Program-made: the position numbers and the translations under genes
The notes under the pieces: model-generated
Databases searched by the model: none
What the model was told of the DNA's origin: nothing
What the model saw: only the letters and a program-made list of their open reading frames with translations
Part shown: piece after piece, positions 47,222 to 58,066 of the stretch
Layout: every line of letters begins with the position of its first letter
Numbering within the stretch: the stretch's first letter is position 1
Assembly (NCBI GenBank): GCA_013146195.2
Contig: CM028377.1
Location: forward strand, 1,550,001 to 1,614,000
From: Codonopsis lanceolata
Lineage: Eukaryota > Streptophyta > Magnoliopsida > Asterales > Campanulaceae
Reading direction: 5' to 3'
Length of the DNA: 64,000 bases

Positions 47222-47568
47222 GTGCTTATCTAAGATAGTAAGTTTGAATTGTTTTCAATTTACACACTTGATAAAAATGATTGAATTCATGTTGGTATTA
47301 AAAGAAGATATTTAAAAATAACCAACAAAAAAGACAAATGTGTACGATAAGTTGCTATATAATGACTAAAAACATACATTATAAATAACCGAAAAGCAAG
47401 GTATCATAAATGATAAACACACAACATAATTTATAAGTCTCAAAAATTGTAAAGATTAAAACACATAAAAATCTAATAATTAGAAGTCAACAAAAAAATA
47501 AAGGAACTAACAAATCAATTTTAAAAAATCATTAACACCACGTGCAACGCACATGAACCTTACTAGTA
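47222..47568 (+). mobile_element. Helitron-type 3' end
   Basis: The segment ends ACCACGTGCAACGCACATG followed by AACCTTACTAG and then T. A GTGC-AAC-GCAC hairpin about 12 bp before CTAG, with a T on the 3' side, is the diagnostic end of plant Helitrons. The 5' TC end is not identified. The CACTA-1 element may be inserted in this Helitron, in which case its 5' part lies left of 31868. No Rep/helicase frame is seen. Confidence 0.5.
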
Positions 47569-48700
47569 ATCATGAAAAGCAAGAATAAAATATGAACAAG
47601 CATAGAAATCATTCATAAAATTCATTCTAAATTGTTCGGTCAAGCAGAAAGAGTGCTTTCAACATTAAGGTCAAATGCATAATGTTAAAACTCGAAATTT
47701 ACAGACATGACAAAATGTCATTTCACAAATGTATGAGCAAGAACTCAAATTATTAGCACTTGAAGAAACATACTCCCCATGTCCCAAAATATAAATAAAT
47801 GAATAACAAAAGAAGTCATGTGTGTGTGTGTGTTTAAGCCGAAAATGAACCGAACTAAGCCGAGACCAGGTTTGACTCGCCTCGCCCGGAGTTTTTTGTT
47901 AGACCAAAAGCCTCACCGCTACATTGATATGCAAATCATAGATGCTACAATTCGAATCATCATGATTTTAAAACTATAGTGCCCTTGTACCAAAAGATAT
48001 TTGTGTGTTAGTTTCGATATTGTTATATAAATTATGTTTAAAGAAACCATTATATGTGTTTGTGTGTGTGTTTTGCAAAGTTTGACAAATTAAATCTTAA
48101 TCCATTATTTTATAATAATGTTGTAAATAACATGTTTCTCGATGAGCATATTATTATATGAAAATAATTATATCAGATTTTTTAACAGAACACCTACACG
48201 TAACACCTAAATCCCTAAACGTAACACCATTTAAATGATAAAATTACCTAACTACCCCTAGCTACATTTACACATTACCCACCCCTCCATTAACTCCCTA
48301 AACCAACCACACCCCCTTCTCTCTTCTCCAACCCGCCCACTCTCTCATTCCATTTCACTTCAAAATTCGTTCATCTATTTTTTTCTCTTCTCTTCTCACT
48401 CTAACTAAGGTTGCCAACCACACCCCCCTTCTATTCGTTCTGCTCTCTTCTCCAACCCATCTCCAAGCCACCACTTCCCTCTCAAAACCGAATTGAAGCT
48501 GCCCTCGAAGAGAACAGATTGAAGTTGTCCAATTTCATCTCTCTTTTCTCATCATTGAAACTATGAAATCTTTCAATTTGCAGGTATGTATTGTTTTCGA
48601 ATTTAAACTTACTCATTTACCACTTACTCTGTTTAAATGTGTTATTGAATTGTTTGAAATTACACTTAGCAATGAACAATCTGCTAGTTTTTTTTTCCAG
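47569..48700. other. AT-rich region without a supported gene
   Basis: Non-coding in all frames. Contains short (TG)n runs (near 47820 and 48060) and a pyrimidine-rich stretch (48300-48500). CGTAACACCTAAATCCCTAAA appears in near-tandem at 48195-48230. Confidence 0.5.
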
Positions 48701-48733
48701 TTTTCGCGAAAGTATCGCTAGGGCATAGCGGAC

Positions 48734-48844
48734 GTTTTATAAAACAACCGCGATACACAAGCCGTAGTTATATAAAACATCCGTGAATTTGGAGCAGATG
48801 TTTTATATAACTACGGCTTGTGTATCGCAATTGTTTTATAAAAC
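48734..48844. repeat. 48-bp inverted repeat (strong hairpin)
   Basis: Arms 48734-48781 and 48797-48844 are reverse complements except for two adjacent positions, with a 15-bp loop. The arms contain GCGATACACAAGCCGTAG. Just to the right, TGATGAATCGCGGTAC is the reverse complement of the repeat unit at 20855. Confidence 0.9.
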
Positions 48845-49184
48845 ACCTGCTGATGAATCGCGGTACTTTAGAGGTTAAACTGCTAGTATGTACCGGTTAT
48901 GTTGTACGAAAACCACTATGTTGTAGCGGTTGTTTTGAATTTATAAAAAAAACGTGTTTTTTAACAAAATGTATGTGATATGTGTAATATATGTGTGTAT
49001 ATATACAATATACATATATAACTTAAGTTTTAATTTTTTGTAGCGGATGTTAGGAGTTTTTTTGGAAAAACATGTTTTAAAAAAAACTTATGTAATATAT
49101 GTGTGTGCATATATATTTATAGAATTTTTGATTAATTTTTTGAAATAGAATCAAACGTGAGAGATGTTTTATGTAATAGATGTA

Positions 49185-49189
<5 letters not shown>

Positions 49190-49222
<33 letters not shown>
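49190..49222. repeat. (GT)n microsatellite
   Basis: About 16 GT units. Confidence 0.9.
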
Positions 49223-49225
<3 letters not shown>

Positions 49226-49433
49226 ATGTTTTATAGATAACTTATCACTGCATAACTTAAATTGTATTTATTTTTTTGTAATAAATGAAACCCGGACGTC
49301 GCCAAGGGTAACGTCCAGCACAGGCAGATGATCTGGGCAGAGTACGTAAGTGGATTGTGACTGCTTCAGAATGCAGGAAAGTTGCTAGTCAGACACAGGC
49401 ATATACAGCCACTAATGAGGGGAATGAGGCACA

Positions 49434-49541
49434 TAACAATTAACCTCCTAAACTGTTGCAAAAATAACAATTAACCCCCTAAACTATTGCAAAACTAACA
49501 ATTAACCCCTTAAACTATTACAAAAAGAACAATTAACCCTC
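49434..49541 (+). repeat. 31-bp tandem repeat, ~3.5 units
   Basis: Units begin AACAATTAACC and continue with CCTAAACTATTGCAAAAA. Copies differ at a few positions. Confidence 0.9.
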
Positions 49542-49639
49542 ATAATTAATTAATGTTTTACATCCTATAAAGTAAAAACTTAACTGTTAACCCTCTACAC
49601 TAAAGTAATTAGTAAACCAATCATGCCAAATTGGAAGCC

Positions 49640-52233
49640 AATGTCATATCGTTGGGTTACAAGAATCTTTCCACCTTGGAATAATGGGCAAATAAAGCAC
49701 GGGACTTAAAGGCTTCATCTCAAGTGCTACGAAGTGGATTAAATTTACCCACCCAAAGTCAATACTTGTGGTCTAGGGTTGTGGCGGTTGTCCATCAACA
49801 GATCGGGCTTGCAATGGCAACTATGTATTGCAACCAATCGATATATTAGCCAAACTAATCACAATCCTCTGATACCGTGTAGCAATGATAAAACCGAGCA
49901 TGTCGAGATTCAACCAATGCTCAATTGGAGCCGGAGAGATATGTCAATTCAAACCTACCAACGATCCTTCAATGTCACCTTCCAAGAAGTTGATGACTGA
50001 GTAGAAGTCCAGTAGTCAGTAAGTTCATGCATCAAGTCATTACGCACCTGATTCTATTTTTCTTCGTTGTGGTAAATAAAGTGGGTAATAACTCAAAAAC
50101 TACAATTTCCAATTGTTTTAACATCTATCACACTTAATATGAAAGTGACCATCAATGGTGGAAGGTGAGAGGCGTTGGAATGGAATTACCCGTCGATGCT
50201 AATGAACTACGTCCTTTTCCTCTTCCTTTACCTTCTGATTCTCTTTCTGGTTGACAGTTAGCATGTTTATAACCTATTTAGGTGAAAATAATTATAAACA
50301 TTAAAGTATAAATCATATATTATTAAAAAATGTAAAAAATAATATGACATAAACATTTAACATTATTAAACCTGAGAGGTCTCTCTTTGTTGAGTTCTTC
50401 TTTGAACACCCTTTGTGTCGCACTATTTCTGGTTCAGAAATGTTAGTTGGGGGATGTACAACATCAAAAAATTGTTTAGCATAGTGATATTGTTGCAATT
50501 AAGGAGTCATGTTCATATCTAATAAAAGGTTTTTTTAACAAATCAGCCGCAGACTCCCTTGATGTACTCATATCTTGAACGCCGCCCATAGACAACGTCC
50601 TCCAAAACACAAGGATATCATGGGGTTCAATCGGGACATTTGTCTGTTGCATGTGCCACATTTCACAACTACACGGTAAACCGTAACTTGTCCTCCACAA
50701 ACACCCACACTTCTTAAAATCACCCTCAACTGGCTCGTCTATGCACTGTGTTGAATTTCAATCGTATTGTAGCAACTCAAGGGCATGAGAATATGCATTA
50801 AATCTCAATCGACGGAGAAGAAAATTTGAGATGAGCTACATTCAAAGACCTTTCAAATAGAGCCAAGATCTCATTGAATTGCAGCTCAATAGCATCGTAG
50901 ATTTGATCAAATATATGATTGAAACTCCCAACTAACGTGCATAACCATCTTTTCATCTGGGAGTGTGCACTCTCAACTCTATAATATATTGCACACTTAC
51001 AAAAAAATTACATAATGTTCATAAACAATAAATATATTGTATTCATAAATGTATAAATTTTACATGTTCGTCATTTGATTGGCGAAATGCATGTATTGTT
51101 TGGTCCAAACACAAACAAATATATCCTTATAGGGCTCCAACCAAGTCGAATTAACATATCGAACAATATTTACCCACGACTCAACCATATCTCGATAATG
51201 TTGCAAGTATTCTTCCTTAATTTTGGACTCAACTATATCCATCCACCTCTTCATAAATATTACAGCATAACTTCTCCTTCCTAACAGATTCCTTACATAC
51301 TTCTTGACATCCTTCGATATGTGTCTCTTACACAACATATGCTAACTCGTTAGAAAGTTATCTCGTATTGCATTCATGAGAGTCAGTTCTCTGTCCGTGA
51401 CAATGACTTCCGGTGGGCGAACATGAACTAATAAAACACACAATGCCCAAGCAAATGTTTCACTTTTCTTATTCTTCAAGAATACAAAAACAACATAAAA
51501 ATTCTTCCCCACAGCTGTAACTACAATGATTTCCAATAACGGCAAATCATATTTATTAGTCTTGTATGTTGAATCCATAAGAAGAACATACAGAAATAAG
51601 GCTAACATCTCTTTAGCCTTCGGATGAACAATCATCAATACAGCTTTGTTTTTTTGGACAAATCTCTTTGACCTGAACCAAAAAATATATCCACATCGAC
51701 TCATCTCATCTAAACAAATACTCCATTTTTTATTTATTTCTTATTTTCTTTTTTCTTATACCTACCAAATCATTCTCTACATGTTTTCTTGAACTTCTTT
51801 TATCAGGATTTTCTTTTTTCAATAGATTTAATATTTGTTACGTCTTCACATTAGCACTATAAAATTGATCAACTCTTTCAATCTCAGTCTTTCCCAACTT
51901 CGATGCAGAAGTGTGCCATTTTTCTCCCATTGAAAATAGAAGGTTATGAGCATTATTAAACTCGCTAACTTTAACTCTCCAATCATCATCTTTTGCTTAC
52001 TGCAAATACACTTCAAATTTACAGTAAAGCTTCTTTGAACCATTTTTCTTTACATCTTTTAAATATTTTTTACCATCGTACCAAGGTCCACCAGTCTCAC
52101 ATCTCTACCAAACTTTATGACTGTTACCAAATTTAGTTTTACTTTGGTACAAGTAAAAGTACATATCCTCGGCACGTCCGGTATCTCTAACCCATTTTTC
52201 TATTGCTTCTCGATCAATGAATTTTTCATCCAT
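49640..52233 (-). pseudogene. Mutator-like (MULE) transposase, decayed
   Basis: Starts near MDEKFIDREAIEKWVRDTG (52233). The N-terminal region has RCETGGPWYDGKKYLKDVK and KFEVYLQ, then NNAHNLLFS, a FAR1/WRKY-GCM1-like zinc region with Cys losses. The MULE core (51704-51342) has LMDSTYKTNKYDLPLLEI, ETFAWALCVLL and PPEVIVTDRELTLMNAI. Next come WMDIVESK..EYLQHYRDMVESW (51338-51060) and the CxCxxRTxxGLPCxCE-like GLPCSCEMWHM (50700-50476). Near 49900-49690 HWLNLDMLGFIIATRYQRI and HFVALEMKP resemble an OTU-like cysteine protease tail. Stops and shifts throughout. Confidence 0.8.
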
Positions 52234-52435
52234 CACAAAAAAAAAATGACATACATCTGAAAATAAATTATTCTCGTTTTCAAACTGGTAGTCCTATAAA
52301 CAAATAACAATAAAACCATATTAATAATTAATAATATAAAAAAACAAAATTCCAACAAAATTAACCAAAAAGCCGCCACAAAGTGACGGTTTGTATCGGC
52401 TACTAACAAGGGATATAGCCGCTACCGGCAAGGGA

Positions 52436-52920
52436 CACTACAACAAAAAAGGGCTTTTACAACGTTTTTAAAACGTTGTAAAAGACCTTTTACAACGTTT
52501 TCAAAACGTTGTCATAACCAACGTTGTAATAGCTCGCTTTATTTCACAACGTTTTTAAAAACATTGCAAAAAGCGTTGTTGTTTTCCACCGGTAATTCAT
52601 TTTTAAAACGTTGTAAAATTTGATACTACAACGTTTTCAAAAAAAACGTTGTAAATGTGATTTCACAACGTTTTTTAAAAAAACGTTGTAAAATCAATTT
52701 TATAACGTTTTTTTGAAAACGTTGTAGTATCAAATTTTAGAACGTTTTTTAAAAAAAAAACGTTATAGTATCAATTTCACAACATTCTTAAAAAAACGTT
52801 GTAAATTGCCTATTGCAACATTTTAAAAAAAACGTTGTAATACATTACAACATTTTTATGGAAAACGTTGTAAATGATGTATTACAACGGTTTTGGAAAA
52901 ACGTTGTGCCTATCATTTTT
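52436..52920. repeat. CACTA-2 terminus with palindromic subterminal repeats
   Basis: About 20 ACAACGTTTT / AAAACGTTGT units, mostly arranged as palindromes such as ACAACGTTTTCAAAACGTTG, with 4-10-bp A/T centres. The unit differs entirely from the ACCGACGG unit of CACTA-1, so the two elements belong to different CACTA families. Confidence 0.85.
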
Positions 52921-54045
52921 TTAAAAATAAAAAATAAAATACTGGTTCAATACATCCAGTTCCGCTCCCACGCCTACACTAGCCAATCACATTTCAGGAC
53001 ATTGATTTCTACTAGCTGCAAGTTGTAAATCTCAAACATAATAGGTATACAAAATGTCTAATAATTAAGGGTTCAAAATGTTCTTATTGCAATTTATAGA
53101 TGAACTCAAAGAGTGAACATCATTAAAGTAACTGAAGTATCCAGCTCAATGAGAATGTCAGGACCACAAACAGTCCCTTACAAACTCTGTGACCTTTGTA
53201 TGGAGCCCTTCATCACCATTAAACCTACAATAAATTCAGAATGTATAAGGAACAAAAGCCTTGTCCTGTAAGTTCTGCTTAGCAATTCGTTTGTTAGAAA
53301 ATGCAAATTTGATTTGATGTGTGTGTGTGAGAATAATGAATAAGGAACAAAAGCCTTGTCCTTTGTTTAGTGCAATCTTGTAATTGAACTTAAAGAAGGT
53401 TATGAACATTGCAGTGATAAATCACCATGAGTTGAAAGCAGTATATAGCATGAACACTGTCCCGCAGGCAGTAATTTCACTTGTTTCGACAAAGCACATA
53501 TACACCAAAAGTTTCTCAAATCGAAAAAATCCTTTGAAAGTAAACATGTCTCTATACCGCTTACCCCTGGGTTATATGGTAAATGATGATTCTTACTAAG
53601 TGGATTATGAATTAGACGCTAGAATAAAGCATTGCCCACGTGCACCAATGATCGAGTCACATGCGGTCAGGCTAGGTTCTGTTGGGAAATTGTGGATGAT
53701 CTCCCCCCTCCCCCCATAGGGACACGCGGCCCTCGGTCGCACAATCGTACAACTTGACAAATGAGGAAGCGACACCGCATCATACGAACTACACGTGCTC
53801 CGTCACATGGGGCCTGTCCCAGCCACCTTTCAAGAGATAACTGTTCACTTCAGCAATTTTCAAGTCTTCCCTCTTTTCTCATGAGATCAGATCAACTCGA
53901 ATATGTGCTACATGTAAACTAATGAAACTTGTTTCTAAAGGGTATCATTACTTAATTATGAATAGTTTATAGCCTTTTGTTTGGCTACTACAGTAGATGC
54001 ATGATATATGCTAAAGATGTCCTAAATAGGTGTCACAGGGAATAC
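52921..54045. other. CACTA-2 interior without recognised genes
   Basis: No supported coding sequence. A GC-richer block (53630-53830) stands out from the AT-rich surroundings and may be another captured fragment, but I could not identify it. Confidence 0.4.
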
Positions 54046-54299
54046 CTCCGTTGCAGAGCACAATTACATCAAGACTGATCCTATGAGCAGCATCGGCAAT
54101 AGCTTGTACATGAACAACACTTTCCTCAATCGAGATAGCCGTTTTTGCACCAATTGAACCAGAGGTTGTGATGCCCATATGAGCGATGATGATATCAGCG
54201 CCAACTTCTGCCATTTCATTGGCTTCATCTTCGTTGAAAGCATACGGTGTCCTTAAAAGACCCATTCGATGAGATTTCCGAATCATCTCTACTTCCAAG
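54046..54299 (-). pseudogene. Captured exon of a Tm-1-like TIM-barrel gene
   Basis: The 254-bp exon runs between a CTGTATCAG acceptor and a GTATTC donor. It reads LEVEMIRKSHRMGLLRTPYA, EMAEVGADIIIAHMGITTSG, SIGAKTAISIEESVVHVQAI, ADAAHRISLDVIVLCNGG. This is the conserved core of the C-terminal TIM-barrel domain of the Tm-1-like (UPF0261-type) family; tomato Tm-1 is the known member. It has no stop and no frameshift. The exons for the N-terminal domain and the protein end are missing, so it cannot encode the full protein. It lies on the same strand as the CACTA-2 genes. Confidence 0.8.
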
Positions 54300-55293
54300 C
54301 TGATACAGGGAAAAAGAAACAGAACAGGAAAACATCTAGAAATATTCGCGAATCATCTTCGTTGACAGTTTTACCCTAAATTAGTGCTAAATCTAGAAAT
54401 ACTCGTGAATCTGACACCCTTATTCAATCCTCGCCAAGTCCTCGTAACACAGGAAAACATCAAAACAATTTGTCGTGAACAAACCGAGAATTAATCATCT
54501 TATTTTTTTCTCCAATCAATTCTTATACATTTTTACCAAAATATTTAAAGGCATGGCAAGGTAGGAGGTGGACATAGATGGAGTATTTTTTAATTATTTT
54601 TTCCGTATTTAGGTTTTCTGGCATATGAGTTGGGTTTATTTTAAAAAAATGGGAAAGAGTGGAGGAGAATAATAAGCTCCTAAACAGGCATACATGATTA
54701 TCTTCCCAGCATCACAAGTAGCTAACCAAAGGGGACCCAACAATGTTAAATTTGTTGACAGCCTGCTGGTTTGGGTTTGCATAAAATTTGGCCAACAGGA
54801 GATCTACATCTTTGAATGGATAAGAAACTGAATTGTTATCCACAATAGAAAATAGAGAAGAAAAAACAGTCCACTGGTAAGATAAGACAACCATGTCATT
54901 TCTTTAGCATATTTATCATGTTAAAACACATCAAGAAAGTTAATTCTTGCCATCATCAAAGCAAAATCAGGCCACGTTTACTTCAATAGACATCTGTGAG
55001 AGTCAGGGACATAGAGCAAAATAAATTACTACGCAGTAATTTTCTCACCTTCAGCCGTAAAAAACTAGGAATGGTTTACTAATTGGGATACAAGGAATGT
55101 TCCAAAGCAACTCCTTACTGAAGAAACTAAAATAACTATAAAATTCAAAAAGAAAATATAAGGACTTACCTCATAAATTGTCTGCCGATTTCAGAAAACA
55201 GCACCAGGGCTATATGCTTCCAGAACTTGCCTTGGATGTTCAATTTATTCAGGAACGGGAGGCTTCCATATCCAGCAAATGTATCCTATACAG

Positions 55294-55420
55294 CCTTAAT
55301 CGACATAGTTTACTTGAGCAGAGTTCCCACACTACATGTTGTAATCTACTTCGTTGACCTGGTTTACTTGAGCAGAGTACCAAACGATGTTTTAGTCTAC
55401 TTGTCAACCTAGTTTACTTG
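55294..55420 (+). repeat. ~52-bp tandem repeat, 2.3 units
   Basis: TTTACTTGAGCAGAGT starts units at 55309 and 55363, with a third start at 55413. Each contains a TCTACTT...CAACCT or TTGACCT end. It lies in the intron of the captured Tm-1-like segment. Confidence 0.75.
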
Positions 55421-55791
55421 ATCTTCAGCACCCGTACGCTTCACAAATTGGCTGCTCCCAATACCACTTCCACCGTCATTATAAAGAGATCATCAAAGAA
55501 GGCACCAATGCACTTACATCTATCACCCAAATTGTGCAGATTAGCTTTTTTTAAGTGCAAAATTAGACCATGCAAACATTCCCAACAGCCTCACAAGAGC
55601 TTCTGCCAAAAGTAAAGACGCACTTATGATACAAAAAGAAGCTCCAAGGAGTTAGCCAACTTAAGACCCCTCTATATGTGCAAATTGTTCCTCGAGTCAG
55701 CTTAACTGTAAGACAACATGATATATGTTTCATTGTATAAGCACTTACTGAAAAACAACAGGATTTAGCATTATTAGCTTTTAATACCTAC

Positions 55792-55838
55792 CCATATCCC
55801 ATTCCCGTTTCTTCCAGATTTTGCCTTGATAAGATGCA
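55792..55838 (-). pseudogene. Captured partial exon of the Tm-1-like gene
   Basis: Reads RQNLEETGMGYG up to a GTAGGT donor at 55791. In the Tm-1-like family this peptide directly precedes LEVEM, which is exactly where the exon at 54299 begins, and the splice phases fit. The 5' part of the exon is cut off: upstream of about 55838 the sequence is the CDPK intron. Confidence 0.7.
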
Positions 55839-55980
55839 GCACATGCACCTGACATCAAAATAAATGAATCTGGTAGACTGGTAGCACCCTCAAGACACAC
55901 AGACACACATGACCAGATAACTCTAAATTCAGAAATAATAATAATAATTTTAAAAAAGGGGAAATAAGATCAGAAAGTAC

Positions 55981-56148
55981 CGCTTCCATCAATTGCCGCA
56001 CTTCCCTCTCGGAAAGCTTGGTACCAAGTTTAGGAAGGCCAGCTTTCAACTCTTCATAAGTAATTGTTCAACTGTTATCTGTGTCCATGGATTTGAACAT
56101 CTCCTTCAAGCCAATAATTTCTTCTTCAGACAGATTTTCTGCTATAAC
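55981..56148 (-). pseudogene. Captured CDPK exon (EF-hand 1), with a stop
   Basis: The 168-bp exon has an AG acceptor and a GTACTT donor. It reads VIAENLSEEEIIGLKEMFKS, MDTDNS, stop, TITYEELKAGLPKLGTKL, SEREVRQLMEA. This is the junction plus the first EF-hand of calcium-dependent protein kinases. The stop TGA (plus strand 56068-56070) replaces the invariant Gly of the calcium loop (DTDNSG). No other lesion is seen, so the sequence is recently derived from a functional gene. Confidence 0.85.
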
Positions 56149-56248
56149 CTTTTATCAAATACAAAAAAGCCAAATCAGACATCTGAGATGTTGGACAATA
56201 AGAAGGAACTTAAAACAAGAAGTGGTGCATAAAAGAACACCCTCTAAC

Positions 56249-56373
56249 CTTTAGAGCAACTTTTTTCAGTTTGTTCATAGCACGGAACTGCTTCATTCTT
56301 GTTAACACGGCGATATCAATGGGCTTATATGATGCATCACCATCTTTTCTCATCCATAGATGATCTGCATTTC
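56249..56373 (-). pseudogene. Captured CDPK exon (kinase end and autoinhibitory junction)
   Basis: Reads DHLWMRKDGDASYKPIDIAV, LTRMKQFRAMNKLKKVALK, ending at a GTTAGA donor. The family consensus here is a H-P-W-(I/M)-R-E-D-G-x-A-x-D-K-P block followed by the autoinhibitory MKQFRAMNKLKK segment. The next exon begins VIAEN at the matching phase. The rest of the kinase domain is absent; the sequence upstream is a T-rich run and unrelated DNA. Confidence 0.85.
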
Positions 56374-56816
56374 TTTCAATAGTGTTTTTTTTTTTTTTTT
56401 TTAATATCTGTAGTATGTTAGTTACTGTGTTAGCTATATTCCCTCCGTAGTTTATTATGCTAAGGGTTGTTGCAATAGACAAGCCTAGGAATGCCAAAAC
56501 CCATTATTTGGTGGCCAAGATATGAGATTAGGATCATTGCATCTTGCAAAAAATAATATACTCTGACAAAAGAGTCGTTATCCCAAATAAGGACGGAGCC
56601 GGATATTGTGTTAAATGGGATCAAGTGTAATGATGAAGAACAGATAGCAGGGGGAGGGGAGAACTGAGGATTGAAATTAACAGGCTGCATCATTCCATGT
56701 TAACAACTTCTCCCAAACAACGGGTGCAGTTATTATTCAGGAAACTTGAAGCTCTTTCTTGAACTAACATCGACTGCAATAACTAAGAAGGAAGCAATAA
56801 AGTGTGATTCAAAACA

Positions 56817-56821
<5 letters not shown>

Positions 56822-56889
<68 letters not shown>
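56822..56889. repeat. (AT)n microsatellite
   Basis: Perfect AT run of about 34 units. Confidence 0.95.
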
Positions 56890-56891
<2 letters not shown>

Positions 56892-57590
56892 TTCAGAAGT
56901 GAAAAAGGCCTTGGGCTTGTTTTGGACTAATGCTTATTGTGGGACAATCCGACCATGAACCCAAATACACTCTATGCAAGGACGAAAAGGATGGCCTTAA
57001 GATTTCTCTATCTGAACACTAACGTCTAAAGTCTAAAGGAAAAAAAATGCTCCAAGGAATAATAATCTTCATCAAAATCAGTGAAAACATATGTAGATCA
57101 AAATCCAAGTCTTGAAACTTAAGATAACACTGCTAAAGAAAAACGAAAAAAGTATCAGCTCCAAACAATTGAAAACTTCCCAAGCTCAGTAAGCCAATGA
57201 ACCGGAGCACCCACGGGCACAAAAGATTAAACATTTTATCACAATTACCAAAATTAACAGGAATGAAACTAGAGCGACAAATTAGAGGAGGGACTATAAT
57301 AGTCAAGCTTTTCACATATCTGATCAGACCTACTTTTCATGGCATCCCTCCAGTACAGGGTATAATAGTTAGGCTTTTCTTTCCCTTTATCATTCTTTAC
57401 ACAGATAGATATTCAGAATAATGCAATATTTGGCAGGTGATCTTTAATCATTTTTTAATATGAAAAGCTGTGTTACTTGATTGCATATAATGAGCCTCGT
57501 GAAACAGCTAATTACTTGGTTATGTTGATGCTGAGAAGATAGAATCTTTGCAGCATGAACATTAACTTCAAATGTTACTGAAGCAAATAC

Positions 57591-57910
57591 CTCAAGGTCC
57601 GCAGCCACATAAATCTCTGAAAGCCTCATAGGTCGAGTGATTGTGCTCTCAAAGTTTCCTGGAGTAGAATTCATCCGTGACATGGAAATTGCCTGTACCT
57701 TGGCTGAAGGCGACATTTTTAAGTCAGGACCTGAGCTGCCAAAAGAAGACAACTGGATCAGAGCTTGAAAGAGTTCCCAGAACCCCAATGCATTTAACAT
57801 AGGAAATCATTTGCATTTGAAACATCACACAATTACCTTGAGTGAGCTTTGTGGTCACTGAACTCCTTTCCCCTCCTCCTTTATCCGGGCTTGGGACCGG
57901 CACTACAATG
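57591..57910 (-). pseudogene. Captured exons of an unrecognised host gene
   Basis: An exon of 140 bp (57730-57591) lies between GGCAGCTCAG and GTATTTGC. It reads PDLKMSPSAKVQAISMSRMN, STPGNFESTITRPMRLSEIY, VAADLE. The preceding exon ends at 57837 before GTAATTG and in phase reads VPVPSPDKGGGERSSVTTKL then TQ. Both are open, on the TNPA strand, with consistent splice phase. I do not recognise the family. They may belong to the CDPK/Tm-1 chimera or be a separate capture. Confidence 0.5.
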
Positions 57911-58066
57911 CTATATATAGCAATTGCAATGGCGGAGTTAAAAAGGGGTTAGTAATACGCAATGCAATTAATAAACAGAAGCCAATAAATTAGTAGATCC
58001 TAACATTTTAAATTATAAGTTTTTGGCCAAAATATGCATAGAACAAAGAGTCATTTTAAAACAAGA

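Noticed and set aside
52436..52920. CRISPR-like array (regular palindromic repeats)
   Set aside because: Eukaryotic context, no constant spacer length, and the array begins with CACTA. It is a transposon subterminal array.
54046..56373. A functional CDPK or Tm-1-like resistance gene at this locus
   Set aside because: Only internal exons are present, the EF-hand exon has a stop, the Tm-1-like exon is cut at its 5' side, and both sit between CACTA TNPA and the CACTA terminus.
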